A stretch of DNA of 64,000 nucleotides. It comes from Candidatus Enterococcus moelleringii (GTDB taxonomy: Bacteria > Bacillota > Bacilli > Lactobacillales > Enterococcaceae). Under the pieces are notes generated by a model that saw only the letters and a program-made list of their open reading frames with translations, did no database searches and was not told the origin of the DNA. Location: contig NZ_JAFREM010000015.1 of assembly GCF_017377575.1 (NCBI RefSeq), forward strand, positions 1-64,000. Direction: 5' to 3'. Made by a program: the position numbers and the translations under genes. Below, one piece after another: positions 38,153-49,581 of the stretch (within the stretch, counting starts at the first letter, position 1; every line of letters begins with the position of its first letter).

Positions 38153-40660
38153 TTGGAAGAAAAAAGAGAAAATATCCAGAATGTCAATCTGACCAGTGAA
38201 ATGCGAGAATCCTTCATTGACTACGCCATGAGTGTTATTGTGGCTCGGGCTTTGCCAGATGTTCGTGATGGTTTGAAGCCGGTTCACCGAAGAATCCTAT
38301 ATGGAATGAACGAGTTAGGTGTTACACCAGATAAGCCCCATAAAAAATCAGCCCGTATCGTAGGGGATGTAATGGGTAAGTATCACCCCCACGGCGATAG
38401 TGCGATTTATGAATCAATGGTTCGGATGGCACAGCCCTTCAGCTACCGCAACATGCTGGTAGATGGACACGGAAACTTTGGTTCAGTCGATGGCGACGGT
38501 GCTGCAGCGATGCGGTACACCGAAGCAAGATTGAGTAAAATTGCGATGGAAATGCTGCGGGATATTAACAAAGATACCGTTGATTACCACGGCAACTACG
38601 ATGACAGTGAACAAGAACCCGATGTTTTGCCAGCTCGCTTCCCGAACCTTTTGGTCAATGGAGCAACTGGGATTGCGGTTGGGATGGCTACCAATATTCC
38701 TCCGCATAACTTGAAAGAGGTTATTGAAGCAATCGGCTTATTGATGGAAGATCCTGAGGTTACTACGCAGGAATTAATGGAAGTCCTTCCTGGTCCAGAC
38801 TTCCCAACTGGCGGTATCGTCATGGGGAAATCCGGCATTCGCCGCGCCTATGAAACAGGTAAAGGTTCGATTACTGTTCGGGCGAAAATTGAAATTGAAG
38901 AACAAAAGAACGGCAAAGAGCGAATTATCGTGACTGAATTGCCTTACATGGTAAATAAAGCCAAGTTAATTGAACGTATTTCCGAACTTCACCGGGATAA
39001 ACGGATTGAAGGGATTACTGATTTGCGGGATGAAACCTCTCGTGAAGGGATGCGGGTGGTGATTGAAGTCCGCCGTGATGTCAGTGCCTCAGTTATTTTG
39101 AATAACTTGTACAAATTGACGTCTCTGCAAACCTCTTTCAGCTTTAACATGCTGGCAATCGAAAATGGGGTACCGCGGATTCTGAATTTGAAACAAATTC
39201 TGGAAAATTACGTAGCTCATCAAAAAATTGTTATTACTCGCCGGACTAAATTTGAAAAACGCAAAGCGGAAGCGCGCGCCCATATCTTAGAAGGTTTGCG
39301 GATTGCGCTGGACCATATCGACGAGATTATTGCCACCATTCGCGGATCTGAATCCGACGATGTAGCAAAAAATACTTTGATCGAACGCTTTGAATTATCT
39401 GATCGTCAAGCACAAGCCATCTTAGATATGCGTCTACGCCGTCTAACAGGCTTAGAACGCGAGAAAATCGAGAATGAATACCAAGAGCTGCTAAAATTTA
39501 TTGAGGACTTAGACGACATCCTAGCGCGTCCTGAGCGTGTGGTGGAAATCATCAAGACTGAATTAAGTGAAGTAGCAGTCAAATTCGGAGATGCGCGCCG
39601 GACGGAATTATTAGTCGGTGAAGTCTTAAGCTTAGAAGACGAAGATCTGATTGAAGTAGAAGATATCGTCATTGCTTTAACCAATAATGGCTACATCAAA
39701 CGGGTTGCTTCTAGTGAATTTAGAGCACAACGTCGTGGCGGCCGCGGAGTTCAAGGAATGGGTATTCATGATGATGATTTCGTGAAAACACTAATTTCTT
39801 GTTCCACTCACGATACCTTGCTGTTCTTTACCAATACTGGCCGGGTGTATCGTGCGAAGGGTTACGAAATTCCGGAATACGGTCGGACAGCCAAGGGTAT
39901 CCCAATTATCAATCTCTTGGGAATTGACTCCAGCGAAACGATCCAAGCGGTTATTTCGTTGACTGGCCAAGCACCAGATGATCAATTCTTGTTCTTTGTT
40001 ACTAAAAAAGGAATTGTTAAGCGTACGACCGTTACCGCCTTCTCCAATATCCGCAGCAATGGTCTGATTGCCATCGGATTGAAGGAAAATGACGAACTAG
40101 TCAATGTACTCTTTACTGAAGGTGAAGAAAAAATCATTCTAGGTACGCATAACGGCTATTCGGTTACTTTTGCTGAGAAAGCCGTTCGTGACATGGGTCG
40201 GACAGCCAGCGGTGTTCGCGGCGTTCGCCTGCGGGAAGATGATTATGTCATCGGATCAGCTGTCTTGAAGGAAGATCAAGAAGTCTTAGTCATCACTGAA
40301 AAAGGTTATGGCAAGCGCACCAAAGCTTCTGATTATCCAGTTAAAGGCCGGGGTGGTAAAGGGATTAAGACGGCTAATATCACTGCCAAAAATGGTCCAC
40401 TAGCTGGTTTAGCTGCTGTTAACGGCGATGAAGATATCTTACTGATTACTGATAAAGGTGTCATTATTCGTTTCAACGTAGCCAGCGTTTCACAAACTGG
40501 TCGAGCAACCTTAGGGGTTCGTCTGATGAAGATGGAAGAAAATACCCAAGTTGTAACGATGGCAGTTGTTGAAAATGTACCGGAAGAAGCAGAGGAAGCA
40601 ACTGGAGAAACAGCTGCTGAAACAGTTTCAGAAGATACAAATGAAGAAAAAAGTGAATAA
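38153..40660 (+). CDS. gyrA: DNA gyrase subunit A
   Basis: DNA-cleaving subunit of gyrase, 835 aa. The start is taken as TTG at 38153, 6 bases after GAGGAGG. A GTG at 38138 is in frame but lies inside the gyrB stop and would place the Shine-Dalgarno in coding sequence. The catalytic tyrosine is in RYTEARL. The quinolone region reads [10 protein letters not shown] with the wild-type Ser and Glu. The C-terminal six-bladed domain has the GyrA box QRRGGRG. A long acidic tail (residues 805-835) follows. Confidence 0.97.
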   Translation: MEEKRENIQNVNLTSEMRESFIDYAMSVIVARALPDVRDGLKPVHRRILYGMNELGVTPDKPHKKSARIVGDVMGKYHPHGDSAIYESMVRMAQPFSYRNMLVDGHGNFGSVDGDGAAAMRYTEARLSKIAMEMLRDINKDTVDYHGNYDDSEQEPDVLPARFPNLLVNGATGIAVGMATNIPPHNLKEVIEAIGLLMEDPEVTTQELMEVLPGPDFPTGGIVMGKSGIRRAYETGKGSITVRAKIEIEEQKNGKERIIVTELPYMVNKAKLIERISELHRDKRIEGITDLRDETSREGMRVVIEVRRDVSASVILNNLYKLTSLQTSFSFNMLAIENGVPRILNLKQILENYVAHQKIVITRRTKFEKRKAEARAHILEGLRIALDHIDEIIATIRGSESDDVAKNTLIERFELSDRQAQAILDMRLRRLTGLEREKIENEYQELLKFIEDLDDILARPERVVEIIKTELSEVAVKFGDARRTELLVGEVLSLEDEDLIEVEDIVIALTNNGYIKRVASSEFRAQRRGGRGVQGMGIHDDDFVKTLISCSTHDTLLFFTNTGRVYRAKGYEIPEYGRTAKGIPIINLLGIDSSETIQAVISLTGQAPDDQFLFFVTKKGIVKRTTVTAFSNIRSNGLIAIGLKENDELVNVLFTEGEEKIILGTHNGYSVTFAEKAVRDMGRTASGVRGVRLREDDYVIGSAVLKEDQEVLVITEKGYGKRTKASDYPVKGRGGKGIKTANITAKNGPLAGLAAVNGDEDILLITDKGVIIRFNVASVSQTGRATLGVRLMKMEENTQVVTMAVVENVPEEAEEATGETAAETVSEDTNEEKSE

Positions 40661-40666
40661 ATTTTG

Positions 40667-40695
40667 AAAGACTGAGAGAATTCTCAGTCTTTTTG
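40667..40695 (+). terminator. Terminator after gyrA
   Basis: AAAGACTGAGA (40667-40677) and TCTCAGTCTTT (40682-40692) with a 4-base loop, followed by further T. Confidence 0.85.
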
Positions 40696-40726
40696 CGTAT
40701 GTTAATTATAGAACCAAAAGAAACAT

Positions 40727-40755
40727 TTGATTTTTGCAGGACGATTGTGTATAAT
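40727..40755 (+). promoter_or_regulatory. rpsF operon promoter
   Basis: TTGATT (40727-40732), 17-base spacer, TATAAT (40750-40755). An 85-base leader follows with a hairpin of CTCAG/CTGAG around GAAAG (near 40800-40815). S6:S18 leaders are known to be autoregulated; I could not confirm the conserved CCG-type binding site. Confidence 0.65.
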
Positions 40756-40847
40756 GATTATTTGTGAGTGTCTATATTTTTTTAGATCGCTCTCCTTGCT
40801 CTCAGGAAAGCTGAGGGCCTTATAGTCCATAGGGAGGTGAAAAATCA

Positions 40848-41147
40848 ATGGAAAATACGAAGTATGAAATCACATACATTATTCGTCCAAACATTGATGA
40901 AGAAGCAAAATCTGCTTTAGTAGAACGTTTCGATACAATCTTGAAAGATAATGGTGCAGAAATTATCGATTCAAAAGATTGGGAAAAACGCCGTTTCGCA
41001 TATGAAATGAACGATTTCCGCGAAGGTATCTACCATATCGTCAATGCAACTGCTCCAGCATCAGCCGGCGCAATCAACGAATTTGATCGTCTTGCAAAAA
41101 TCAACGACGATATCATTCGTCACATGATCGTAAAGATTGAGGAGTAA
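40848..41147 (+). CDS. rpsF: 30S ribosomal protein S6
   Basis: A 99-aa ribosomal protein of the central domain of the 30S subunit, which pairs with S18. It shows the typical [11 protein letters not shown] start and [18 protein letters not shown] core. The SD is GGGAGG. It heads the conserved operon rpsF-ssb-rpsR. A perfect parS site lies directly after its stop codon. Confidence 0.98.
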   Translation: MENTKYEITYIIRPNIDEEAKSALVERFDTILKDNGAEIIDSKDWEKRRFAYEMNDFREGIYHIVNATAPASAGAINEFDRLAKINDDIIRHMIVKIEE

Positions 41148-41148
41148 T

Positions 41149-41164
41149 TGTTTCACGTGAAACA
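41149..41164. other. Perfect parS site between rpsF and ssb
   Basis: TGTTTCACGTGAAACA, an exact consensus match. The palindrome extends to 22 bases (41146-41167) with AATT on each side. Confidence 0.92.
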
Positions 41165-41190
41165 ATTGACGAGAAAGGAGCTGGCTTTAC

Positions 41191-41700
41191 TTGATTAACA
41201 ATGTTGTATTAGTTGGTCGCTTAACAAAAGATCCAGATTTACGTTACACTGCAAGCGGTACTGCAGTAGCTACTTTTACTTTGGCGGTAAATCGTAATTT
41301 TACCAATCAAAGTGGAAATCGCGAGGCAGATTTTATCAATTGTGTGATTTGGCGTAAATCAGCAGAAACACTAGCAAACTATGCCCGTAAAGGAACTCTA
41401 TTAGGTGTAACTGGACGTATCCAAACACGTAACTATGAGAACCAGCAAGGTCAAAGAGTGTATGTAACTGAAGTAGTAGCGGATAACTTCCAACTGCTTG
41501 AATCACGTACGGCAAGTGAACAACGCCAACAAAGTCCTAACTTTGATGGTGGTGGAACGCAAGGATCCAATAATAGCTTTAACAACAACTTTGAACAATC
41601 TTCGCCGTCAGCTAAAAACACGATGCCTGACTTCGATCGGGATTCTGATCCGTTCAGCGGTTCAACGATCGACATTTCAGATGATGATTTACCATTCTAA
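41191..41700 (+). CDS. ssb: Single-stranded DNA-binding protein
   Basis: Protects single-stranded DNA in replication and repair; 169 aa. An OB fold fills residues 1-106 ([19 protein letters not shown]). A Gln/Asn/Gly-rich flexible linker follows, ending in the conserved partner-binding tip DDDLPF. The start codon is TTG at 41191, ten bases after AAAGGAG. It lies between rpsF and rpsR as in most Firmicutes. Confidence 0.97.
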   Translation: MINNVVLVGRLTKDPDLRYTASGTAVATFTLAVNRNFTNQSGNREADFINCVIWRKSAETLANYARKGTLLGVTGRIQTRNYENQQGQRVYVTEVVADNFQLLESRTASEQRQQSPNFDGGGTQGSNNSFNNNFEQSSPSAKNTMPDFDRDSDPFSGSTIDISDDDLPF

Positions 41701-41722
41701 CAATTGATAGGAGGGAAACGGA

Positions 41723-41956
41723 ATGGCACAACAAAGAAGAGGTCGTAAACGTCGCAAAGTAGATTACATTGCAGCAAACCATATTGAATATATTGATTAT
41801 AAAGATATTGAATTGTTAAAACGATTCATTAGCGAACGCGGTAAAATTTTACCACGTCGTGTAACAGGTACAAGCGCTAAAAACCAACGCAAAATTACTG
41901 TAGCAGTTAAACGCGCACGTATCATGGGCTTACTACCATTTGTTTCAGAAGAGTAA
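41723..41956 (+). CDS. rpsR: 30S ribosomal protein S18
   Basis: A 77-aa basic ribosomal protein partnering S6. It contains the typical [25 protein letters not shown] segment (shown in part: [13 protein letters not shown]). The SD is AGGAGG. It is the last gene of the rpsF operon, closed by a terminator that runs into a parS site. Confidence 0.98.
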   Translation: MAQQRRGRKRRKVDYIAANHIEYIDYKDIELLKRFISERGKILPRRVTGTSAKNQRKITVAVKRARIMGLLPFVSEE

Positions 41957-41962
41957 GAATTC

Positions 41963-41991
41963 AAAAGACTTCCTTGTGAAGTCTTTTTTTT
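41963..41991 (+). terminator. Terminator after rpsR
   Basis: AAAAGACTTC (41963-41972) and GAAGTCTTTT (41978-41987) with a 5-base loop, followed by more T. The T-tract abuts the parS site. Confidence 0.85.
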
Positions 41992-42006
41992 GTTTCACGT
42001 GAAACA
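41991..42006. other. Perfect parS site upstream of gdpP
   Basis: TGTTTCACGTGAAACA, an exact consensus match, 842 bases from the rpsF-ssb site. It sits in the short gap between the rpsR terminator and gdpP. Confidence 0.92.
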
Positions 42007-42067
42007 TTTTGAAATTCGCTTGCTGGCAGTGGTTGTGATAGAATTAAGTCTGTCAGGAGGAACATGG

Positions 42068-44035
42068 ATGAAAAAGAACACGAAATTTACGTTGTCTCTT
42101 TTTTTCTTTTTTTTATTGCTGTTGATGCAATTAATGGCAATCTTTTTCCTGCCGCTCAATTACGTGACAGCGACAATCGTTGTTGTGATTGATCTACTAT
42201 TGTTAATTCAAATTGTTCTGCAGAACCGACGTTTGCAAATCAGTAATCATCAAAAAATTATGCAAGCCTCTCGAGTGGCTGAAAAGGCGCTGGACTTTGT
42301 ATCAGAGGATATGCCAGTGGGGGTTGTTTCATGGGGAAGCGATCAGCAATTTATTTGGATGAACCCCTATATTACGGATGAAGTGAAGGACCTTTCGTTG
42401 GCGGACCAGCAGGACATGATTAACGAATTAATGCAGCGGGATGAAAAAGGAAAGAATGTATACAAGATAAAAGATACCTTGTACCACTTTCAATTGAACA
42501 AAGAAAAACAATTGGTTTATTTGATTGATATCACCAAGGAAGTTGAACTAGAGACGAAGGAACAAAATCTTCAGACGGTGGTGGGACTGCTCTCCGTTGA
42601 TAATTATGACGATGTAATGGACCGCAGAGATGATAAAGAGATCTCCTATTTGAATTCCTTTATAACCACAGTTATCTCTGATTGGATGGACTCCTATCAA
42701 ATCTTTTACAAGCGAGTGAACGCTGAGCGGTTTTTCTTTTTTGCGCGACATGAAGATTTAGAAAAGATGACGGACAATAATTTTGACCTGCTGGAAAAAA
42801 TTCGAGCAGCTGCGGAAAAAGAAGGCGTCTTAATTACAGTTAGTATGGGGATCAGCTATGGGAACCAATCGTTAGAAATTATCGGAGACACCGCTCAGAA
42901 TAATCTGGATATCGCCTTAGTACGGGGTGGCGATCAGGTTGTAGTAAAGGATGCGGCAGAGAATGCGAAACCGGTCTTCTATGGTGGGACGTCAACTAGT
43001 GCAACCAAACGGACTCGGGTCCGTTCCCGCGCCATGTCGACGGCTTTGAAAAATGTTTTTCACGAAACCGGAAATGTTTACGTTATGGGTCACCGCTTTC
43101 CAGACATGGATGCCATCGGTGCTTCTTTTGGGGTATCTTGTCTGGCACGTTTCCACAACAAGAATGTTCGAGTAGTGATTGATGAACAGGAAACCATTCC
43201 GGATGTGGATCGCTGCTTAGAAGAGATTCATAAGGATGGGGAATTGGAAGGCTTGCTGATTTCACCTGCTGAAGCAATCAAGCAGCGAAAAGCTGGCGAC
43301 CTGTTAGTGATGGTGGATTATCATCGTCCTTCTCTTTCGATCTCACAAGACTTGTACGAACAATTCGATAATGTAGTGATCATTGACCATCATCGAAGAG
43401 GGGAAGAGTTTCCTAGTAAACCATTGTTGACCTACATTGAATCTTCAGCGTCTTCGGCTTCAGAACTAGTTGCGGAACTGGTGGAATTTGAAAGTAAAGA
43501 GAATCGCAAGATGACCAAGATGGAGTCAACGTTGCTGTTGGCGGGAATTACGGTAGATACTAAAAACTTTTCTATTCGCACCACGGCACGCACGTTTGAT
43601 GTAGCCAGCTATTTGAAGACTTGTGGTGCCGATGCTTCTTTAGTACAATATATTTTAAGTACAGATATTCGATCTTACCTTGAGATTAGTCAATTGGTGG
43701 GTGAGAGTGAATATGTTCGCAACGATATTGTGATAACTGCGGGAAGCGAAACCAAAAAGTATGATAGTGTGACGGCGGCTAAAACGGCAGATACACTATT
43801 ATCAATGGTAGACATCAATGCAGCCTTTGTAATCATAAAGCGTAATGATGGCGTAATTGCTATCAGTGCACGCAGCGCCGGGACTATTAATGTCCAACTG
43901 ATTATGGAAGCAATGGGTGGCGGCGGACACTTTACTAATGCCGCTGCACAGGTAGAAGATGCTACCATTGCTGATGTGAGACAACAGTTATTAGCAACCA
44001 TCAAAGAACAATTGTCGGGAGGAGAAGAAGAATGA
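42068..44035 (+). CDS. gdpP: Cyclic-di-AMP phosphodiesterase GdpP
   Basis: Membrane-bound hydrolase of c-di-AMP, a regulator of potassium and osmotic balance; 655 aa. The ATG at 42068 follows AGGAGG; an upstream in-frame ATG at 41990 lies within the parS site and is unlikely. Two membrane helices fill residues 10-55. A PAS-like domain, a degenerate GGDEF domain, and a DHH/DHHA1 catalytic domain ([38 protein letters not shown]) follow. It overlaps rplI by 4 bases. Confidence 0.95.
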   Translation: MKKNTKFTLSLFFFFLLLLMQLMAIFFLPLNYVTATIVVVIDLLLLIQIVLQNRRLQISNHQKIMQASRVAEKALDFVSEDMPVGVVSWGSDQQFIWMNPYITDEVKDLSLADQQDMINELMQRDEKGKNVYKIKDTLYHFQLNKEKQLVYLIDITKEVELETKEQNLQTVVGLLSVDNYDDVMDRRDDKEISYLNSFITTVISDWMDSYQIFYKRVNAERFFFFARHEDLEKMTDNNFDLLEKIRAAAEKEGVLITVSMGISYGNQSLEIIGDTAQNNLDIALVRGGDQVVVKDAAENAKPVFYGGTSTSATKRTRVRSRAMSTALKNVFHETGNVYVMGHRFPDMDAIGASFGVSCLARFHNKNVRVVIDEQETIPDVDRCLEEIHKDGELEGLLISPAEAIKQRKAGDLLVMVDYHRPSLSISQDLYEQFDNVVIIDHHRRGEEFPSKPLLTYIESSASSASELVAELVEFESKENRKMTKMESTLLLAGITVDTKNFSIRTTARTFDVASYLKTCGADASLVQYILSTDIRSYLEISQLVGESEYVRNDIVITAGSETKKYDSVTAAKTADTLLSMVDINAAFVIIKRNDGVIAISARSAGTINVQLIMEAMGGGGHFTNAAAQVEDATIADVRQQLLATIKEQLSGGEEE

Positions 44036-44484
44036 GAGTAATTTTCTTAGAAGATGTAAAAGGCAAAGGAAAAAAAGGTGAAGTAAAAGAAGTACCAACA
44101 GGCTACGCGCAAAACTACTTGATCAAAAACAAGTTGGCCCAAGAAGCCAATAAAAGCAGTATCTCGGCATTGTCAGCGCAAAAGAAAGCCCAAGCTAAAA
44201 AGGATGCAGAAGTTTTGGCAGAAGCCCAAAAGCTGAAAGACTTTTTAGAGCAAGAGGATACTGTGGTGGAATTAAAAGCCAAAGCTGGTGAAGATGGTCG
44301 TCTATTCGGCTCAATTCCCTCTAAGCAGATTGCAGAAGGCTTAAAGAAACAATATGATTTGAAATTAGACAAACGGAAAATTGAATTAGAGAATCCGATT
44401 CGAGCATTAGGATACACCAAAGTTCCTGTGAAGCTTCATACCGAGGTTAGCGGGATCATCAAAGTTCACGTTAGTGAGGAATAA
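44032..44484 (+). CDS. rplI: 50S ribosomal protein L9
   Basis: A 150-aa ribosomal protein with an N-terminal rRNA-binding domain ([19 protein letters not shown]), a long connecting helix and a C-terminal domain. Its ATG overlaps the gdpP stop codon, a conserved coupling in Firmicutes. A terminator follows at once, before dnaB. Confidence 0.97.
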   Translation: MRVIFLEDVKGKGKKGEVKEVPTGYAQNYLIKNKLAQEANKSSISALSAQKKAQAKKDAEVLAEAQKLKDFLEQEDTVVELKAKAGEDGRLFGSIPSKQIAEGLKKQYDLKLDKRKIELENPIRALGYTKVPVKLHTEVSGIIKVHVSEE

Positions 44485-44487
44485 ATG

Positions 44488-44516
44488 AGGCTGAGACGAT
44501 TTGTCTCAGCCTTTGT
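44488..44516 (+). terminator. Terminator after rplI
   Basis: AGGCTGAGAC (44488-44497) and GTCTCAGCCT (44503-44512) with a 5-base loop. The T-tract is short, so read-through to dnaB is possible. Confidence 0.7.
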
Positions 44517-44575
44517 TGTATTTCTCAAGTTTATTTTGTAAAATAGGTGGACGAAGAATTTTAGGAGCGAAAAAC

Positions 44576-45937
44576 ATGAGTGAAATGTTACAAGATCGCA
44601 TACCGCCACAGAGTGCTGAGGCAGAACAAGCAACATTAGGCTCGATATTTTTAGATACAGATGCGCTGATTACGGCGATGGAATTCATCCAGCCGGAAGA
44701 CTTCTATCGTCGCAGCCACCAAGTAATTTTCCAGACGATGATCAAGCTGAACGACCGCAACGATGCGATTGATGTGGTTACCGTCAAGGATGTTTTGGAG
44801 CAGGAGCATTTGCTGGAGGATGCCGGCGGGTTAAGCTACTTATCGGAATTGGCTTTAAGTGTGCCTACTGCAGCTAATGTGGGTTACTATGCAAAAATTG
44901 TAGAAGAAAAATCGCTGCTGCGCAATTTGATTCAAGCAGCTACCAATATTGTGACTACCGGATTTGAACAAGGTGACGATGTCCAGACCATTCTGGACAC
45001 CGCCGAACGCAGTATCATGGAAGTATCTGAGCGGCGAAATAAGAGTGGTTTCTTAACGATAGCGGAAGTTCTAAATACCGCGATTGAAAACATTGACCAG
45101 CTGGCTCGTAATGATGAAGATATTACCGGAATCCCAACCGGTTATGCTGCGTTAGATAAAATGACTGCTGGCTTGCAGCCGGAGGAACTGATCATTTTAG
45201 CAGCCCGTCCGGCGGTAGGTAAGACCGCCTTTGCTTTGAACATTGCTCAAAACATCGGAACGAAGACCGATAAGTCTGTCGCTATTTTTAGTTTGGAAAT
45301 GGGGGCTGAGTCATTGGTTAACCGGATGCTTTGTGCAGAAGGTTCGATTGAGGCCAGCCATTTACGTACTGGACAGCTGTCAGAAGAAGAGTGGCAGAAC
45401 TTGATCGTGGCCATGGGGAGTCTGTCTAGAGCCAACATTTTTATTGATGACACTCCAGGTATCAAGGTTTCGGAGATTCGGGCTAAATGCCACAAACTGG
45501 CAAAGGAAAAAGATAACTTAGGTCTGATACTAATTGACTACCTTCAATTGATTGAAGGAACAGGTCGGGAAAACCGCCAACAAGAGGTTTCGGAAATTTC
45601 CCGTCAATTAAAGAAATTAGCTAAGGAATTAAAAGTTCCAGTTATTGCTTTGTCACAGCTTTCTCGTGGCGTGGAACAGCGTCAGGATAAGCGACCGGTG
45701 TTAAGTGATATTCGTGAATCTGGATCAATTGAGCAAGATGCCGATATCGTGGCGTTCTTGTATCGTGATGACTATTACGAGCGAGAAGGCGACGAAGAGG
45801 AAGATATGAGTGCCAATCGAAATGTGATTGAAGTCATCATCGAAAAAAACCGTAGCGGTGCCCGTGGTACGGTGGAGCTGCTGTTTATTAAAGAGTACAA
45901 TAAATTCTCTTCTTTATCACCGAGGGATGAATTCTAA
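44576..45937 (+). CDS. dnaB: Replicative DNA helicase DnaB (DnaC in Bacillus naming)
   Basis: Hexameric helicase at the fork, 453 aa. The ATG at 44576 lies 8 bases after AGGAG and gives the usual MSEMLQDRIPPQSAEAE start. The N-terminal helical domain binds primase and loader. The RecA-like domain has Walker A ARPAVGKTAF near residue 212 and Walker B LILIDYLQLI. No intein is present. Confidence 0.97.
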   Translation: MSEMLQDRIPPQSAEAEQATLGSIFLDTDALITAMEFIQPEDFYRRSHQVIFQTMIKLNDRNDAIDVVTVKDVLEQEHLLEDAGGLSYLSELALSVPTAANVGYYAKIVEEKSLLRNLIQAATNIVTTGFEQGDDVQTILDTAERSIMEVSERRNKSGFLTIAEVLNTAIENIDQLARNDEDITGIPTGYAALDKMTAGLQPEELIILAARPAVGKTAFALNIAQNIGTKTDKSVAIFSLEMGAESLVNRMLCAEGSIEASHLRTGQLSEEEWQNLIVAMGSLSRANIFIDDTPGIKVSEIRAKCHKLAKEKDNLGLILIDYLQLIEGTGRENRQQEVSEISRQLKKLAKELKVPVIALSQLSRGVEQRQDKRPVLSDIRESGSIEQDADIVAFLYRDDYYEREGDEEEDMSANRNVIEVIIEKNRSGARGTVELLFIKEYNKFSSLSPRDEF

Positions 45938-45974
45938 AGCGCCTGTCATTTACGACATGCGCTTTATTTTTTTC
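45936..45974 (+). terminator. Terminator after dnaB
   Basis: AAAGCGC (45936-45942) and GCGCTTT (45959-45965), with inner GTC/GAC pairing, followed by ATTTTTTTT. Confidence 0.75.
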
Positions 45975-46097
45975 TTCTCTTCTGCTGTTTATTTTGACAA
46001 GGTTAAGAAAAATTGGCAAGTAAAGCTCTTTATCCAAAATAATGTTCGTGATTTGGCGGAAATAGTTTAATCAAAAATTTTAATATTCGAATTTAGA

Positions 46098-47455
<1,358 letters not shown>

Positions 47456-47527
47456 GGGTTTTGATGGAACAAACAACAAGTTATTTAGTATAATAACAAT
47501 TACTAAAAAGTGTTAGGAGGATAAAAC

Positions 47528-48394
47528 ATGTATCAAATTCTAACCGATTCCTGTTGTGATGTTCCTTATCAAGTGTTAAAGGAATTAAGTGTAGACTTTA
47601 TTTCCATGTTCATTAATGTCAACGGGCAAGAATTGGTTGATGATTTAGGTGAACATTTTGATATTAATGGGTTTTATCAGGAAATCGCAGAAGGTGCGTT
47701 GCCGACAACCTCGCAGGTGAACGTCGGTCGCTATACCGAATTCTTTACGCAATATGCAGCAAAGGATATCCCGATTTTATATATTTGCTTTTCATCTGGT
47801 TTAAGCGGCTCTTACCAAAGTGCCCTGCAGGCCGTTGAGATTGTCAAAGAAGATTTTCCGCAAGCGGAGATTCATGTCTTCGATTCTCTAGCAGCTAGTG
47901 GCGGCGAAGGCTTAATGGTTTATGAAGCAGCTAAAATGCAGCAGGCCGGAATGGCGTTAGCAGATTTGCTGGAGTGGTTGGAAGCCAACCGCTTAACCTA
48001 TCAGCATTGGGTAACCGTCAATGATTTGAATCACCTGCAGCGGGGCGGCCGGATTTCTAAAACCAGTGCAGCCATTGGCGGCTTGATGAATATCAAACCG
48101 ATTATCGATGTGGATCCGCAAGGAAAGCTGCGTACGCTGGAAAAAATCCGCGGACGTAAAAAAGCGTTGCAGCACATTGCTGACAAAATTGTTGAAAATA
48201 CCGGTGATCCTAAAGATCAGGTTATTTTCATTCATGCCAGCGGCGACAATGAGGGTGCCGAGGAAGTGAAACGGCTGATTGAAGCACAAATGCAGCCGAA
48301 AGCTATCGAAATCTTCCCGCTAGGACCGACCATTGCCAGCCATACTGGTTTAGGCTGTGTGGTGGCTTTTACTAGAGGACCAGTTAGACAGTAA
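47528..48394 (+). CDS. DegV-family fatty-acid-binding protein
   Basis: A 288-aa DegV/FakB-like protein that holds a fatty acid in a deep pocket. The N-terminal LTDSCCDVP and the phosphate-site segment SSGLSGSYQSA are characteristic, and a conserved RGGRISK lies in the middle. FakB proteins present fatty acids to the kinase FakA for phosphorylation and membrane lipid synthesis; whether this paralogue does so is inferred. The SD is AGGAGG. It is monocistronic. Confidence 0.9.
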   Translation: MYQILTDSCCDVPYQVLKELSVDFISMFINVNGQELVDDLGEHFDINGFYQEIAEGALPTTSQVNVGRYTEFFTQYAAKDIPILYICFSSGLSGSYQSALQAVEIVKEDFPQAEIHVFDSLAASGGEGLMVYEAAKMQQAGMALADLLEWLEANRLTYQHWVTVNDLNHLQRGGRISKTSAAIGGLMNIKPIIDVDPQGKLRTLEKIRGRKKALQHIADKIVENTGDPKDQVIFIHASGDNEGAEEVKRLIEAQMQPKAIEIFPLGPTIASHTGLGCVVAFTRGPVRQ

Positions 48395-48413
48395 AAATAG
48401 ATACAAAATGCAG

Positions 48414-48452
48414 CAGCCCAAACTTCTCACTCAGGAGTTTGGGCTGTTTTTT
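48414..48452 (+). terminator. Terminator after degV
   Basis: CAGCCCAAACTTC (48414-48426) and GGAGTTTGGGCTG (48434-48446) with a 7-base loop, followed by TTTTTT. The convergent mleR gene ends inside the loop (stop codon at 48427-48429). Confidence 0.85.
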
Positions 48453-49335
48453 CGACATCTGAGAATTCGCGGATAATCTGACTGATTTGATTACGATAAG
48501 TGGTCTGCAGCACATTTTCTCGTTGAACCAGTGAAATCAGAAAATCTGGCTGAGGGCGATCCTCAATCGGAATACTGACTAGATGATCATCGGCGTTAAT
48601 CGCCAACTCCACTAGAAAACCAATGCCTACCTGCTCTTTAATCATCCCTTTTAAGATATTCAAATTGCTGCTTTGATAGATAATCTTCGGTTCAAAATGA
48701 GCCTGCTGACTAAATTTATCAAAGGCGATCGGGTGGACGTAGTGTTCATTCAGTAAAACAAAGGACTCATGCTCTAGTTCACTAAAAGCGACACTTTTCC
48801 TTTGTGCCAAGGGATGCTCCGGACTCACCACAATCGTAAACTGCTTTTTCACCAGCAGCTCGCTGTAAAGCTCAGGATCGCGAATCGGTTCGGTGGAGCC
48901 TAACAGGGCCATATCAATTTTTCCCCGTTTTAATAAGGCATATAAATCCTTCGAACCGCCATCAATCAAATTCACATGTTCCATCAAATCATTTTTGAAT
49001 AAGAAGGTGGAAAGCTTAGGAAAGTAGTAGTTGCCGATAATCGGCGGCAGGCCAAATTCCAAGGTTTCTTCCTTTAAACGATCAATTTCACGGATAGCAA
49101 CTGATAATTCCTTTAGCATATTACTGATATGCTTGGACAAAATTTGGCCAGCTTTTGTGATGACAACGGAACGATGAGACTGATCGCGAATAATCAGATC
49201 GGCTCCCAATTCTTTTTCTAACCGTTTAATCGCATAAGTCACCGTTGGCTGGCTGACATGGAAAGCTTGCGCCACCTTGGTGAAGCTTTTATCCCGCACT
49301 AGGCGTTGAAAATATTCTAAGTCTTTTAGGTTCAT
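48427..49335 (-). CDS. mleR: LysR-type regulator of malolactic genes
   Basis: A 302-aa LysR-family activator. The N-terminal winged helix (SFTKVAQAFHVSQPTVTYAI, about 17-36) is followed by a linker helix and a two-part ligand-binding domain. It is divergent from mleS with a 246-base gap holding a LysR-type palindrome. MleR proteins activate the malolactic operon, usually in response to L-malate or low pH. Its 3' end overlaps the degV terminator. Confidence 0.9.
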   Translation of the reverse strand: MNLKDLEYFQRLVRDKSFTKVAQAFHVSQPTVTYAIKRLEKELGADLIIRDQSHRSVVITKAGQILSKHISNMLKELSVAIREIDRLKEETLEFGLPPIIGNYYFPKLSTFLFKNDLMEHVNLIDGGSKDLYALLKRGKIDMALLGSTEPIRDPELYSELLVKKQFTIVVSPEHPLAQRKSVAFSELEHESFVLLNEHYVHPIAFDKFSQQAHFEPKIIYQSSNLNILKGMIKEQVGIGFLVELAINADDHLVSIPIEDRPQPDFLISLVQRENVLQTTYRNQISQIIREFSDVEKTAQTPE

Positions 49336-49373
49336 AAAAACTCTCCTTAAATGAATATCAAACTTTTTCTCAT

Positions 49374-49388
49374 ATAAATATTATTTAT
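49374..49388. promoter_or_regulatory. Candidate MleR-binding site
   Basis: ATAAATATTATTTAT is a perfect palindrome around a central base and contains the LysR T-N11-A pattern. It lies 38 bases upstream of the mleR start and about 190 upstream of mleS. Confidence 0.65.
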
Positions 49389-49526
49389 CATAATCCTAAT
49401 TTTTGACTATGACAAGCCAGAGGGTGTACCTTGTTAATGTAATCAATAAGGATGTGACTCAGCTTTGACAGCTCGGCAGTTTTGGCAAGTGCAAAAAGTT
49501 TGAAGGACATGCGATGTGACCACGAG

Positions 49527-49551
49527 ATTAATTTTTCGCTGAAAAATTAAT
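49527..49551 (+). promoter_or_regulatory. Hairpin in the mleS leader
   Basis: ATTAATTTTTC (49527-49537), loop GCT, GAAAAATTAAT (49541-49551): a perfect 11-base stem ending 15 bases before the mleS ribosome site AAGGAGG (49566-49572). It may affect mRNA stability or translation. Confidence 0.55.
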
Positions 49552-49581
49552 TCCAAAACAAATCCAAGGAGGAATTTAATT

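Noticed and set aside
45828-46070. An 80-codon plus-strand frame across the dnaB end
   Set aside because: It starts inside dnaB in another frame and spans its terminator; no ribosome site.
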